Shown in pieces: positions 17,511 through 26,749 of a DNA stretch of 64,000 bases (positions within the stretch are counted from its first letter, which is position 1; each line of letters starts with the position of its first letter). Source of the DNA: Bog-159 sp050008575. GTDB lineage: Bacteria > Acidobacteriota > Terriglobia > Bryobacterales > Bryobacteraceae. A model generated the notes under the pieces. The model was given only the letters and a program-made list of their open reading frames with translations, was not told the DNA's origin and did no database searches. The stretch covers positions 1-64,000 of the forward strand of contig JBEKMJ010000022.1 in assembly GCA_050008575.1 (NCBI GenBank), in the 5' to 3' direction. The position numbers were made by a program, and so were the translations under genes.

Positions 17511-20500
17511 ATCCATTAACCGGATTGACCGATTATCTCCGCCGCGTCGAGCGGCGCTTGCGCATCCTGGCCTTCGCCAAAGGCGCAGCCATCACCGCCG
17601 CGGCGGCGCTGGTCTGCACGGTGCTGGCGGTCCTGTTGGCGAACGCTTTCGCGTTCTCCGATCCGAGCGTAACCGGCGCCCGCGTGTTGCTCTTCCTGGC
17701 GCTGGCCTTGGCGCTGGGGATCGGGCTGGTGATTCCCATGCTGCGCCTGAACCGGCGCAAGGCGGCGCGCCAGACCGAGCGTAAGTTCCCCGCGTTCGAA
17801 GAGCGGCTGCTCACTTTCACCGAGCGCGCGCAAAGCAATCCCGACGATCCCTTTCTGCCATTGCTGGCGTCCGACACGCTGGCAGTCACCCGCCAGGCCG
17901 AGCCGGCGCGCGTGGCCGGAAGCAATCGCATTCTCAGTTTTGCCGCCGGCGCAGCAGGCTCGCTCGCGATTCTTATCTGGCTGGGCACGTCCGGCCCAGG
18001 ATTCCTGGGTTACGGAACGTCGCTGCTCTGGGGCGGGCTGCCCAAGGGCGAACTCGCGCCTTATTATGACATCTCCGTCCAACCCGGCAGCCGCATCGTG
18101 CGCCGTCTCGCGGATCAACTGATCGGCGCCCAATTGAAAGGCTTTCAGGCGCAGCGCGTACGCATGTTTGCCAAGTATGCCAGTTCCTCGAAATGGGAAC
18201 AAGCCGACATGCGCCCGCAAACCGGCGGGCCGGGCTATGAATTCCTGATCGCGGGCGTGCCTGAGTCGCTCGACTACTATGTGGAAGCCGGTGGCGTGCG
18301 TTCGAAACAGTACCGGCTCAAAGTGGTCGACCTGCCTGGCATCAAGAAACTGAAGGTCACTTATCATTTCCCAGGCTGGACCGGGATGAAGGATCAAGTC
18401 GAAGATCCCGGAGGCGATTTGCGCGCGGTGGAAGGCACCGATGCCGACGTGGCCGTCGAAACGGACCGGCCGCTGATGAACGGCGCGCTGCTCTTCGACG
18501 ATGGCACCAAGGTGCTGCTGCGCTCCGGCGAAAACGGCTTGCGCATCGCCAGCGTGCCCATCCGCAAGGATGGCATGTATCACATCGCCGCGGTCGAGCA
18601 GGGCGAGGACGTGCGCCTCAGCCCGGATTATTTTATCGAAGCTCAAAAAGACGAGCCGCCCACCGTGCGCATCACCCGGCCGGAGCGCGACGCGAAAGTG
18701 AATCCGATCGAGGAAGTGACGGTGGCGGTGGAAGGCCAGGACGATTTCGGCCTCAATGAGTTGAGCCTGCACTACTCGGTCAACGGCGATGCCGAGAAGA
18801 CCGTCTCGTTGCTGAAGAGCAAAGGACTGAGGACCGCCTCCGGCTCCACCACCATTTCCTTGGAGGATTTTAAGCTTTCGCCCGGCGACCTGGTGAGCCT
18901 GTATGCCACGTCGCGCGACGCGCACTCGATCGCCCGTACCGATATGTTCTTCGTGCAGGCAGAGCCGTTTGAGCGCCGCTACTCGCAATCGCAGGAATCC
19001 GGCGGCATGGGCACCGGCGGCGATCAGGACGATAACAAGATTTCCGAACGCGAGAAGGAGATCATCGCGGCCACTTGGAACCAGATCAAGGATACGTCCG
19101 GCGATAAGGCCGCGGCGGCTGAAAACGCCGGCTTCCTGTCCGGTGTGCAGTCGAAGCTGCGCGACCAGGCGCACTCGCTGTCCGAGCGCATGAAGGCGCG
19201 CCAGTTGGCGGGATCGAGCGAGGAGTTCAAGGCATTCACCGCGGATATGGACGAAGCCGTGAAGGCCATGGGGCCGGCGGCGGATAAGCTGCGCGGCTCC
19301 GAATGGCAGAGTTCGCTGGCGCCGGAGCAGAAAGCATTGCAGCATCTGCTGCGCGCCGAAGCTGTGATGCGCGATATCAAGGTGGCCTTCGGGAATCGCG
19401 GCGGCGGCGGCGGATCGAGCGGCGCGGAGCGCGACCTGCAAAGCCTGTTCGATCTCGAGCTGGACACCGAGAAGAACCAATACGAGAGCGGCCAGCAATC
19501 GACGTCCAAGGATCAACGGCAGCGCGAGATCGACGAGGCGTTGCAGAAGCTCGAACAGCTCGCGCGCCGGCAACAGGAACTGGCCGAGCAGCAGCGCCGT
19601 AATCAGCAGGTGTCCCAACAGCGCTGGCAGCAGGAGATGCTGCGCCGCGAGGCCGAGGAGTTGCAGCGCAAGATGGAGCAGCTCTCGCGGAATCAGCAGG
19701 GGCAGCCGCAATCGGGGCAGCCGCAGTCGGGGCAACCGCAGTCGGGGCAACCGCAGTCGGGGCAACCGCAGTCGGGCCGGCCGCAGTCCGGACAACCGCA
19801 GTCCGGGCAGCCCCAGTCGGGCCAAGGTGGCCAGATGTCATCCCAACAATTGCAACGGGCCATCGAACAACTGCGGCAAGCCCAGCAGGATATGCGGCAA
19901 TCCACTTCAACTCAAAACGAAGCCGATTCGCGGCGCGCGGCCGAGCGTTTGAAAGAAGCGCGCGACGTTCTCGCGGGCCTGCGCCAGCAGCAGGCGGCGG
20001 GAAGTGTGGACGATCTGGCGCGCCAGGCGGATGCCATCGCCAGCCGCCAGCAAGAGTCCAACGCCAAGATGCGGCGGGCGTTCGGCGCCCCAGGCCAGCA
20101 ACAGGCACAGGGAGCGACGCCGCAACAGGCTGAGGAATTGGCGCGCGAAAAAGAGCAGTTGGCGAACGACTACCAGCGTCTGGAGCAGGACATGGGAAGT
20201 ACCGCCCGGAATACGCTCGGCACCAACCGGCTGCTATCGAGCAAACTGCGGGATGCGCTGGGGCAAGTGCAGCAGAACGAGATCAACAATCGCCTGCGAT
20301 TGAGCGCCGACTATCTGCGCCGCGGCAATGGCGCGGCCGCCACCATGCGCGATGCGGTCACCACCCAGGCGCTAAACAGTCTGCGCGACCAGTTGCATGA
20401 AATTCAGAAGGCGGCCGGCGGCGAGCCGCGGGGAGGCGGCGATCAGGATCGCCAAGCGCTCGAGCAGGCGCTGGCGCAGACCGAACGCCTGCGCCAGGAG

Positions 20501-21043
20501 ATGGAACGTTCGCTGCGGCCAGGCCTTCCGAGCCGCGACAATCCCAGCCGCGACAATCCGAGCCGCGACCGTCAGGGAGCGGTTCCGCAGCCCGGCCAAC
20601 AACTTGGCCAACAGCAGGGTCAGTCGCAGGCGCAGCAAGGCGGGGACGGCCAGTCAGGCCAGGTCGGCCCTCGCGCGAACGGGCCGCAGAACGGCTTGCT
20701 CCCCAGCCTCGGCCCAGCCTCCGGCGACCCGGGTGACTTCGTTCAGAATTACCGGCACACATTGCGCGAGTTGGAGAATAACCCGCAACTCGGCAAGGAT
20801 CTGCGCGATAGGATCCACGACATGTACCGGCTGGATCCGCAACTGTCGCCCGGCAATCCCGAGTTGATGAACCGTATCGAGTCGCAGATGCTGGGCGGAG
20901 TCGAGCAGATCGAGCTGCAGTTGCGCCGCCAGCTCGACGACCAGCAAGGCGGCGCCGTGCGCAGCGGTTCCACCGAGCCTGTGCCACAAGGCTACGCCGA
21001 CGCCGTGGCCGAGTACTTCCGGCGCTTGAGTAAGGAAAAGTAA
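17507..21043 (+). CDS. DUF4175-type large membrane protein with Gln-rich repeats
   Basis: 1178 aa. N-terminal helices at about 20-45 and 60-80, another near 143-162, then a long periplasmic part with Ig-like segments, then Gln-rich coiled coils from about residue 640. Residues about 732-771 are eight tandem GQPQS pentapeptides, and a DNPSR triplet lies near 1008-1023, ending in RDRQGAV. The last 100 residues are a compact conserved end. This matches DUF4175-family proteins found next to MoxR/BatA genes. It is coupled to the BatA gene by ATGA and is the last gene of the cluster; a gap of only 23 nt separates it from the convergent GloVer locus. Confidence 0.8.
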   Translation: MNPLTGLTDYLRRVERRLRILAFAKGAAITAAAALVCTVLAVLLANAFAFSDPSVTGARVLLFLALALALGIGLVIPMLRLNRRKAARQTERKFPAFEERLLTFTERAQSNPDDPFLPLLASDTLAVTRQAEPARVAGSNRILSFAAGAAGSLAILIWLGTSGPGFLGYGTSLLWGGLPKGELAPYYDISVQPGSRIVRRLADQLIGAQLKGFQAQRVRMFAKYASSSKWEQADMRPQTGGPGYEFLIAGVPESLDYYVEAGGVRSKQYRLKVVDLPGIKKLKVTYHFPGWTGMKDQVEDPGGDLRAVEGTDADVAVETDRPLMNGALLFDDGTKVLLRSGENGLRIASVPIRKDGMYHIAAVEQGEDVRLSPDYFIEAQKDEPPTVRITRPERDAKVNPIEEVTVAVEGQDDFGLNELSLHYSVNGDAEKTVSLLKSKGLRTASGSTTISLEDFKLSPGDLVSLYATSRDAHSIARTDMFFVQAEPFERRYSQSQESGGMGTGGDQDDNKISEREKEIIAATWNQIKDTSGDKAAAAENAGFLSGVQSKLRDQAHSLSERMKARQLAGSSEEFKAFTADMDEAVKAMGPAADKLRGSEWQSSLAPEQKALQHLLRAEAVMRDIKVAFGNRGGGGGSSGAERDLQSLFDLELDTEKNQYESGQQSTSKDQRQREIDEALQKLEQLARRQQELAEQQRRNQQVSQQRWQQEMLRREAEELQRKMEQLSRNQQGQPQSGQPQSGQPQSGQPQSGQPQSGRPQSGQPQSGQPQSGQGGQMSSQQLQRAIEQLRQAQQDMRQSTSTQNEADSRRAAERLKEARDVLAGLRQQQAAGSVDDLARQADAIASRQQESNAKMRRAFGAPGQQQAQGATPQQAEELAREKEQLANDYQRLEQDMGSTARNTLGTNRLLSSKLRDALGQVQQNEINNRLRLSADYLRRGNGAAATMRDAVTTQALNSLRDQLHEIQKAAGGEPRGGGDQDRQALEQALAQTERLRQEMERSLRPGLPSRDNPSRDNPSRDRQGAVPQPGQQLGQQQGQSQAQQGGDGQSGQVGPRANGPQNGLLPSLGPASGDPGDFVQNYRHTLRELENNPQLGKDLRDRIHDMYRLDPQLSPGNPELMNRIESQMLGGVEQIELQLRRQLDDQQGGAVRSGSTEPVPQGYADAVAEYFRRLSKEK
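19700..19819 (+). repeat. 15-bp coding tandem repeat (GQPQS, 8 units)
   Basis: Eight units of a 15-bp repeat, each encoding GQPQS (one GRPQS). The third-codon-position differences are few, so recent slippage is likely and copy number may vary between strains. Confidence 0.9.
20528..20595 (+). repeat. Short coding repeat plus possible dispersed element
   Basis: Three 15-bp units reading CCGAGCCGCGACAAT-like, the last running into GACCGTCAGGGAGCGGTTCC. The peptide RDRQGAV, or LPDGRGS on the other strand, is one I associate with dispersed repeats in this group (recollection, not checked). Located within the DUF4175 gene. Confidence 0.5.
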
Positions 21044-21065
21044 CTGGCGGCAAAAGGGCTAGGGG

Positions 21066-22214
21066 CTAAGGGCTTATCTCGAATACCACGCCGTTGTTCG
21101 ACGCGCCGCCGCCCGTGGTGGTGCCGTAGAGATTGCCTGCCGGGTCGCCGATCAGGCCCGCGTAGGGATACATGCCGTCCGGCCCGGTGAAGGTGTGCAG
21201 CACGGTCTCCGTGCCGTTCCGGTCCAGCTTAAATACGATTCCTCCATTGGCGGCGCCGCCGTTCACAGTGGTGCCGTAAAGATTGCCCACCGGGTCCCGG
21301 AGCAGACTCGCGGCGGGCGCCGCGCCGTCCGTGCCACCCGCGAAGCTGTACAACACGCTGAAGGCGCCGTTCGTCTCCAGCGTGAATACGACTCCATCGC
21401 CGTAAGGGATGTCGAGGTTCCCGCCGCCCTGCGCAGTGCCGTAGAGATTGCCCGCCGGGTCGCGAATCAAACCCGCGGCCGGGAATGCTCCGTCCGCTCC
21501 GCATGTAAAGGTGTACAGCACCGTCTCCTGGCCGGCGGCATCCAGCTTGAACACCACGCCACAGCCTCCGTAGGCGCATCCGCCGTTGTTGGTGCCGCCG
21601 TACACGGCAGTGCCATAAAGGTTGCCGGATGCGTCGCGCAGCAGCGGCGCCGCCGGGTTCTTCCCGCCTGCTCCTCCAAAACCGCAAAGCACCGTCTCCG
21701 CACCGGCAGTATCCAACTCGAATGCCACTCCCGGGCTGTAGAACCCGCCACCGCCGCCGCTGGTGGTGCCGTAGAGATTGCCCGCCGAGTCTCGGATCAA
21801 TGCCGCATCGGGAGCGGCCCCGTCCGCTCCTCCTGTAAAGCTGTACAGCACCGTCTCCATAGCGGCCGGATCCACCTTGAACACTGCGCCAGCTTTGTCC
21901 GCGCCGCCCGCCGTCGTGGTGCCGTATAGATTGCCGGCCGAATCATTGACCAGACCTGCTTCGGGGAACGCCCCATCCGGTCCGGTGAATCGGTGCAGCG
22001 CAGTCAGCTTACCGGTCCTGGACAGCTTGAACACGACTCCGGCGCCCGCTCCGCCCACCTGTGTCGTGCCGTAGAGATTGCCTGCCGGGTCGCGAACCAG
22101 GCCTCCGAAAGGCGTTCCCCCGTCGGGTCCGCCGGTGAAACTGTGCAGCACGGTATACGTCTACGCGGGCGCCGCTATCAAGACGGCCGCAAAAATCAGC
22201 CAGCGCTGTGTCAT
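21066..22214 (-). pseudogene. GloVer-repeat exported protein interrupted by an amber codon after the signal peptide
   Basis: ATG 22214 is preceded by AGGGAGG and encodes the signal peptide MTQRWLIFAAVLIAAPA. The next codon is TAG (22161-22163), after which the same frame continues for 361 codons. The body has about seven GloVer repeats (YSFTGGADGAAPDAALIRD, NLYGTT.GG...GVVFKL). A CAG-to-TAG change would explain the break exactly at the cleavage junction. Without readthrough only a 17-residue peptide is made; a downstream start (GTG 22151) would give a cytoplasmic product. Function of GloVer proteins is unknown, probably beta-propeller-like. Confidence 0.75.
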
Positions 22215-22227
22215 CGCGTAAACCTCC

Positions 22228-23799
22228 CTAGGGAGCCCAAACCAAGAGCCACGTATCGGAAAGCGTGTGGGTGCCAAATCCTCCGAATAACACCAGGGTC
22301 TGGGCGATGGGGTCGTAATCCATGCCCGCGGCCCAGCGGGCGACGGGCGCGGTCACCGGACGAACCTGGTACCAGTTAGTCCCGTTCCACAGCCAGGTCT
22401 CGTTGTCCTGCCCGCCGGCTCCGTCGCTTCCGCCGAAAAGCACGACTGAGCCGAGGCCGGCGTCATAAGCCATGGTAGACAGTCCCCGCGCCGAGGGAGC
22501 GGATGCGGGAGATTGCTCGGTCCAATTGGACCCATCCCATATCCAGGTGTCGTTATAGTAAGTGGCGACGCCGTCGTCGCCGCCAAAGAGAATGACCGTC
22601 CCGCCCGCGTCCGCCGACATCATAGCCCTGCGTGGGGAAGGACTGGATGCCGGCAAGTTTCGGGTCCAGGTCCTGGCCAGCCCGTCCCAGGTCCAGGTAT
22701 CGCCAAACGGCTTGTAATTGCCGGGGGGTCCGTCGAGCCCGCCGAAGAGCAGCACTCTTTGCGTGGACGCGTCATAGGCCATGCCCTGGGTATCGAACTG
22801 GCGTCCGGGTGGAGACACGGGCGGAAACTGTTCGGTCCAGGTAGTGCCATCCCAGGTCCAAGTGTCGTTAAGATATGACCCGCTGCTGGTGACCCCCCCG
22901 AAAAGCACCACATTCCCGGCCGCGGCGTCAAAGGCCATCCCCGGACCCTGCCGCGGGGCTGGAGAGGTGGCGGGGAATAATTGCGTCCAGCCATTCCGCC
23001 AGATCCATGTGTCATTCAGATACGCAGGGTTGGTGAAGCCGCCAAACATCAACGTCGCGTGCGTGGACTGATCGTATGCCATGCCCATGCAGCAGCGCCC
23101 CTGCGGAGAAACGGAAAGCTGCGGGCGGACCCAGTCGACCTGTTGCAGAAGCAGAGCTGCCGTGAGCGATCCGGCATTGTCGGAGTAGCAGCCTGGGTAC
23201 GGTTCCGTAGTGCCGCACCAGTCCACGTATCCCAAGTAGAGATGCGTAGCTGTTGGCGGAACGGCGAATACCTGAACGGCGCCTGTTCCGGTTCCAGTCA
23301 GGCCATCGCCAATGAAGAACACTTGGCCGATTCGCGGGCTTAGAGCCTTGAAGCCGGTTGGAATGCCGCCCTTTGAACTGTCGCCGACATAGAATCGAAA
23401 CGACGACGGGGCCGATGCCGGAAGACTGTCTTCCAGGAACACGCCTGCTAGCGCGCCCACGAAATCCGTCAGAGCGTAGCCGGAGAAAGTACCAATGGGG
23501 TTTTCGATATATTGAAAACCGATATTGTTACACGGCCCCGTCGTGGTTCCGTCCGGTCCGTACTGCACGACGCCGTAACTGCAAGTCCAGGTCCCCGTGA
23601 CGCTCGGGAACGTGATGGTTTGGCCCGGCGCGGCCGGAAAAGCGTACACCGCCGGGGCCACGCCGTCGCTGCCGTCGCTGTATCCTCCCGCCTGGTAAAC
23701 GTCCATGTGGGCGCTGACGGATAAAGTCACCTGCGCCCGGAGGGAACCGGCCAGCGCCAGACCCATCTGCAGCGCGATTGCAAACGCGGAGATTCTCAT
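22228..23799 (-). CDS. Exported kelch-repeat protein with N-terminal lectin-like domain
   Basis: 523 aa. ATG 23799 is chosen over an upstream in-frame start (23862) because GGAGG lies 7 nt before it and a signal peptide follows (RISAFAIALQMGLALAGSLR). Residues about 25-220 form a beta-rich domain with several Cys (FYVGDSSKGGIPTGF, YLGYVDWCGTTEPYPGC), loosely like PA-IL-type sugar-binding modules. Residues about 230-520 hold six kelch repeats with the pattern MAYD....LFGG....YLNDTW.W....W. It is extracytoplasmic, with binding specificity unknown. It is upstream of, and on the same strand as, the broken GloVer gene (13 nt gap), so the two could share a transcript. Confidence 0.82.
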   Translation of the reverse strand: MRISAFAIALQMGLALAGSLRAQVTLSVSAHMDVYQAGGYSDGSDGVAPAVYAFPAAPGQTITFPSVTGTWTCSYGVVQYGPDGTTTGPCNNIGFQYIENPIGTFSGYALTDFVGALAGVFLEDSLPASAPSSFRFYVGDSSKGGIPTGFKALSPRIGQVFFIGDGLTGTGTGAVQVFAVPPTATHLYLGYVDWCGTTEPYPGCYSDNAGSLTAALLLQQVDWVRPQLSVSPQGRCCMGMAYDQSTHATLMFGGFTNPAYLNDTWIWRNGWTQLFPATSPAPRQGPGMAFDAAAGNVVLFGGVTSSGSYLNDTWTWDGTTWTEQFPPVSPPGRQFDTQGMAYDASTQRVLLFGGLDGPPGNYKPFGDTWTWDGLARTWTRNLPASSPSPRRAMMSADAGGTVILFGGDDGVATYYNDTWIWDGSNWTEQSPASAPSARGLSTMAYDAGLGSVVLFGGSDGAGGQDNETWLWNGTNWYQVRPVTAPVARWAAGMDYDPIAQTLVLFGGFGTHTLSDTWLLVWAP

Positions 23800-23857
23800 C
23801 GGCAAGCCTCCACCATTAAATGGTAAACGAACAGTGTGTGGATCCAGCCCCGAAAGA

Positions 23858-23889
23858 GTCACGTTTGTGTCACGTTTGTGTCACGTTTT
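23858..23889. promoter_or_regulatory. Three 11-bp direct repeats in a divergent promoter region
   Basis: GTCACGTTTGT at 23858 and 23869 and GTCACGTTTTG at 23880: exact 11-bp period, about one helical turn. They lie between the divergent kelch gene and siroheme reductase gene, suggesting an activator or repressor array; no regulator is identified. Confidence 0.5.
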
Positions 23890-23961
23890 GAACTTGCCGG
23901 CGCTGGGCTTGCATCTTTTCGGTATTCATGTTAATCTCTATAGGAAATAGGGAGATTGTGT

Positions 23962-25746
23962 ATGGCAGCCCTTATCGAAGATACGCTGAGCATCCGTGAG
24001 GACTTCGAGATCCAGCACGACCGGCTGGTGCGCGAAGAAATCGAAACCTTCCGCCGCAAGGCCAACGCCTTCCTGGCGGGCGAAATCCCGGAAGACGAAT
24101 TCCGTCCGTTTCGCCTGAAGCACGGCATCTACGGGCAGCGGCAACCCGGTGTCCAGATGGTGCGCTGCAAGATCCCCGGAGGGTTGATGACCGCGGCCCA
24201 GATGGAACAACTGGCGGTAATCGGCGAAACCTTCGCCGGCGGCAAAGGCCACATCACCACCCGTCAGAACATGCAGTATCACTTCGTGCCACTTGCGGAC
24301 GTGCCCGGCGTCATGCACTTGCTGGCGGATGCCGGCCTCACCAATCGCGAAGCCTGCTACAACACGGTGCGCAACGTCACCACCTGTGCGCTGGCGGGTT
24401 TGAGCCGCGACGAGGTGTTCGACGTGCGGCCGTACGCCCAGAAAATCGGCTACGCATTTCTGCGCAAGGACCTGACCGGCAACCTGCCGCGCAAATTCAA
24501 AATCGCGTTCGATGGCTGCCGCGGCAGGGATTGCATCGCCGGCGCGATTAACGATATCGGCCTGCGCGCGGTGGTGCGCGACGGCCGCCGCGGCTTCCGC
24601 GTGGTGATCGGCGGCGGGCTGGGACCGCTGCCCACCGAAGCCCAACTGCTGGACGAGTTCCTGCCCGAAGAACGCCTGATGAACCGCTGCGAAGCCGTGG
24701 TACGCGTTTTTAACAAATACGGCAATCGCCAGAACCGCAACAAGGCGCGCATGAAGTTCGTGTTGCGCGAGCGCGGCATCGACTGGCTGCGCGAGCGGAT
24801 TGAGCGCGAATACGCCGACATTCTGGAAAACGGCGGCATCGCCTGGCCCGAACTGGTGCCGGAGGGCTTCGGCGGATATCAATCGCACCCGCAGCCGCTG
24901 GGTCAGGGGGCACTGCTGCCCGTCATACATACCAACGGCACGGGAGACCCGCAATACGACCGGTGGCTCGAAACCAACATCGTTGAACAGAAGCAGCCTG
25001 GCTATGCCACGGTGGTGGTGCGGGTGGACCAGGGCAACCTGACCAGCGCTCAGATGCACGGCCTGGCGCGGCTGGCGGCGGATGCGGGCGACGGATTGCT
25101 GCGCATCGGCATCGACCAGAACGTCCTGCTGGGATTCATTCCGCTGGGCAGGTTGCGCGGGCTGCATGCGGCGCTGCGCGGTCTCGGCCTCGGCGAGGCG
25201 GGCGCGCGCGAGATCGGCGATGTCGTGACTTGCCCCGGAGCCTACTCCTGCAACCTGGCGCTGACCAAATCCATGAACCTGGGCGTCGCGCTGCAAGAGG
25301 TCGTCGGCGAATATGACGACCCGCTGGTGCGCAAGCTTTCCATCAAAGTGAGCGGCTGCCCCAATTCCTGCGGCCATCATTGGACCGCCGATTTCGGCTT
25401 CTACGGCAACGCGCGCAAGATCGACGGCCGCGAGGTTCCGTACTACCAGATGTTGCTGGGCGGCGGCTTCGACGAGGAAGGTATCATGCGCTTCGGACTG
25501 GCTGTGCAGAGCGTGCCGGCGCGGCTGGCGCCCGAGGCCGTGGTGCGGGTGCTGGATCATTACCGCACCCATCGCGCGGGCGGCGAGACATTTCGGCAGT
25601 ATGTGATGCGCCATAAAGTGGAGACCTTCCGCGGCCTCACCAACGACCTCGCCAAGCCGGCCGAGTTGTACCCGGAGATCTATCAGGACTGGGGCGACGA
25701 CGCCGCGTTTTCGCTGCAACTGGGACGCGGGGAGTGCGCGGTGTAG
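23962..25746 (+). CDS. Ferredoxin-type nitrite/sulfite reductase (sirohaem, 4Fe-4S)
   Basis: 594 aa, cytoplasmic; reduces nitrite to ammonia or sulfite to sulfide with six electrons. ATG 23962 has AGGGAGA 6 nt upstream. It has the duplicated ferredoxin-like plus sirohaem architecture: first half with GGKGHITTRQNMQYHFV and AFDGCRGRDC, second half with the cluster cysteines C424/C430 (TCPGAYSC) and C466/C470 (SGCPNSCGHH). No flavoprotein subunit or sirohaem synthase is adjacent, so ferredoxin is the likely donor. I cannot decide between nitrite and sulfite from the sequence. It stands alone, with the 11-bp repeat array upstream. Confidence 0.9.
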   Translation: MAALIEDTLSIREDFEIQHDRLVREEIETFRRKANAFLAGEIPEDEFRPFRLKHGIYGQRQPGVQMVRCKIPGGLMTAAQMEQLAVIGETFAGGKGHITTRQNMQYHFVPLADVPGVMHLLADAGLTNREACYNTVRNVTTCALAGLSRDEVFDVRPYAQKIGYAFLRKDLTGNLPRKFKIAFDGCRGRDCIAGAINDIGLRAVVRDGRRGFRVVIGGGLGPLPTEAQLLDEFLPEERLMNRCEAVVRVFNKYGNRQNRNKARMKFVLRERGIDWLRERIEREYADILENGGIAWPELVPEGFGGYQSHPQPLGQGALLPVIHTNGTGDPQYDRWLETNIVEQKQPGYATVVVRVDQGNLTSAQMHGLARLAADAGDGLLRIGIDQNVLLGFIPLGRLRGLHAALRGLGLGEAGAREIGDVVTCPGAYSCNLALTKSMNLGVALQEVVGEYDDPLVRKLSIKVSGCPNSCGHHWTADFGFYGNARKIDGREVPYYQMLLGGGFDEEGIMRFGLAVQSVPARLAPEAVVRVLDHYRTHRAGGETFRQYVMRHKVETFRGLTNDLAKPAELYPEIYQDWGDDAAFSLQLGRGECAV

Positions 25747-25756
25747 AAGGCCGAAT

Positions 25757-25866
25757 GTGGCGCGGGCCCGTGGCCTGCCCGCGGCCTCTTAGGCCGCCAT
25801 TGGCGAGCTACGCTCGCCGGGGAGCGGGTTCTGGAGAACCCGCGCAGGCCTGGAGGCCTGCCCCAC
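25757..25866. repeat. Palindromic mosaic repeat
   Basis: Mini-hairpins GGCGAGCTACGCTCGCC, GCGGGTTCTGGAGAACCCGC and AGGCCTGGAGGCCT, ending with CCTGCCCCAC at 25857-25866. It lies between the convergent reductase and response-regulator genes. Confidence 0.75.
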
Positions 25867-25912
25867 TAAGCGCGCGTTTTTCATGCCCGTGCCGGCCTAA
25901 CGCCGTGGCAAT

Positions 25913-26581
25913 TCACTTCTCCACGTCGCCAGCCCGGGCGACGATCCCGCATTCCAGCGCGATGCGCACCAACCCGGCGCGGCTGCCGACTCCAAGCTTC
26001 TCCATCAGCCGGCGGCGATAGGTCTCCACCGTCTTAACGCTGAGAGCCAACCCGTCGGCCGCCGCCTGGTTCGTTTGACCTGCCGCGATCAGGGCCAGCA
26101 CCTGCTTCTCGCGTTTGCTGAGCGATTCCACCGGAGATGTGGGCGGCCGCCGGTTGTCCAGAACGTTGCGCAGAGCCTGTCCGCCCGCCAAGGTTACATT
26201 CACGTAGGAGCGGCCCGCGGCCACGGTGCGAATGGCCTGGGTCAGCTCATCGGCAGTAGCTTGCTTGGCCACGTATCCCGCGGCGCCGGCGGCCAGGGCC
26301 AGCCGCAAATAGGCCTGGTCGTCGTGCGTGGAAAGGATCAGGATACGGGATTTGGGTGAGGCCTGGCGCAAGGGCGCGATGGCGTCGAGGCCAGAACAGC
26401 CCGGCAGCCCGATATCCAACACCATCACGTCGGGCTGCACTTCGCGCGCCTGCCGCACGGCTTCAATGGCGCTGGCGGCTTCGGAAACCACTTCCATGTC
26501 GGCCTGGTAGTCCACCAGCATGCGTACTCCGGCCCTTACCACTGAGTGGTCGTCGATCAATAGGACGCGTATCTTGCGCAC
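25913..26581 (-). CDS. NarL/LuxR-family response regulator
   Basis: 222 aa. N-terminal receiver with the acidic pair in LLIDDHS (residues 8-11), phospho-acceptor Asp in VMVLDIGLPG (about 56) and the Lys in YVAKQAT (about 105). C-terminal LuxR HTH at about 150-210 (LSKREKQVLALIAAGQTNQA, then LALSVKTVETYRRRLMEKLG). DNA-binding output activated by phosphorylation; no sensor kinase is adjacent. Divergent from the stand-alone receiver gene at 26750. Confidence 0.93.
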   Translation of the reverse strand: MRKIRVLLIDDHSVVRAGVRMLVDYQADMEVVSEAASAIEAVRQAREVQPDVMVLDIGLPGCSGLDAIAPLRQASPKSRILILSTHDDQAYLRLALAAGAAGYVAKQATADELTQAIRTVAAGRSYVNVTLAGGQALRNVLDNRRPPTSPVESLSKREKQVLALIAAGQTNQAAADGLALSVKTVETYRRRLMEKLGVGSRAGLVRIALECGIVARAGDVEK

Positions 26582-26749
26582 CGCGCTACCAATACAGGTC
26601 TACCACATCCGGCGGCGCGAGGCATGCCGGCGCGCTGGCGTTTGCCGGCAGGCAAAACCCTATAAACAATGCGGATTTTTCCCGGCACCCAAGCTGGGGT
26701 TTTTCTGCCATGATGAATAAAGCCGGGAAGAGCCGAGCAGAGCAGAGCC

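Noticed and set aside
17516..19825. 769-codon minus-strand open frame opposite the DUF4175 gene
   Set aside because: Leu/Arg/Gly-rich shadow with a repeat read as LRLPRLRLP; no start signal; overlaps a supported gene.
26582..26749. Terminator-like CCCAAGCTGGGG plus T-run near 26688 between divergent regulators
   Set aside because: The stem is only about four pairs, and the genes diverge, so a terminator has no obvious role.
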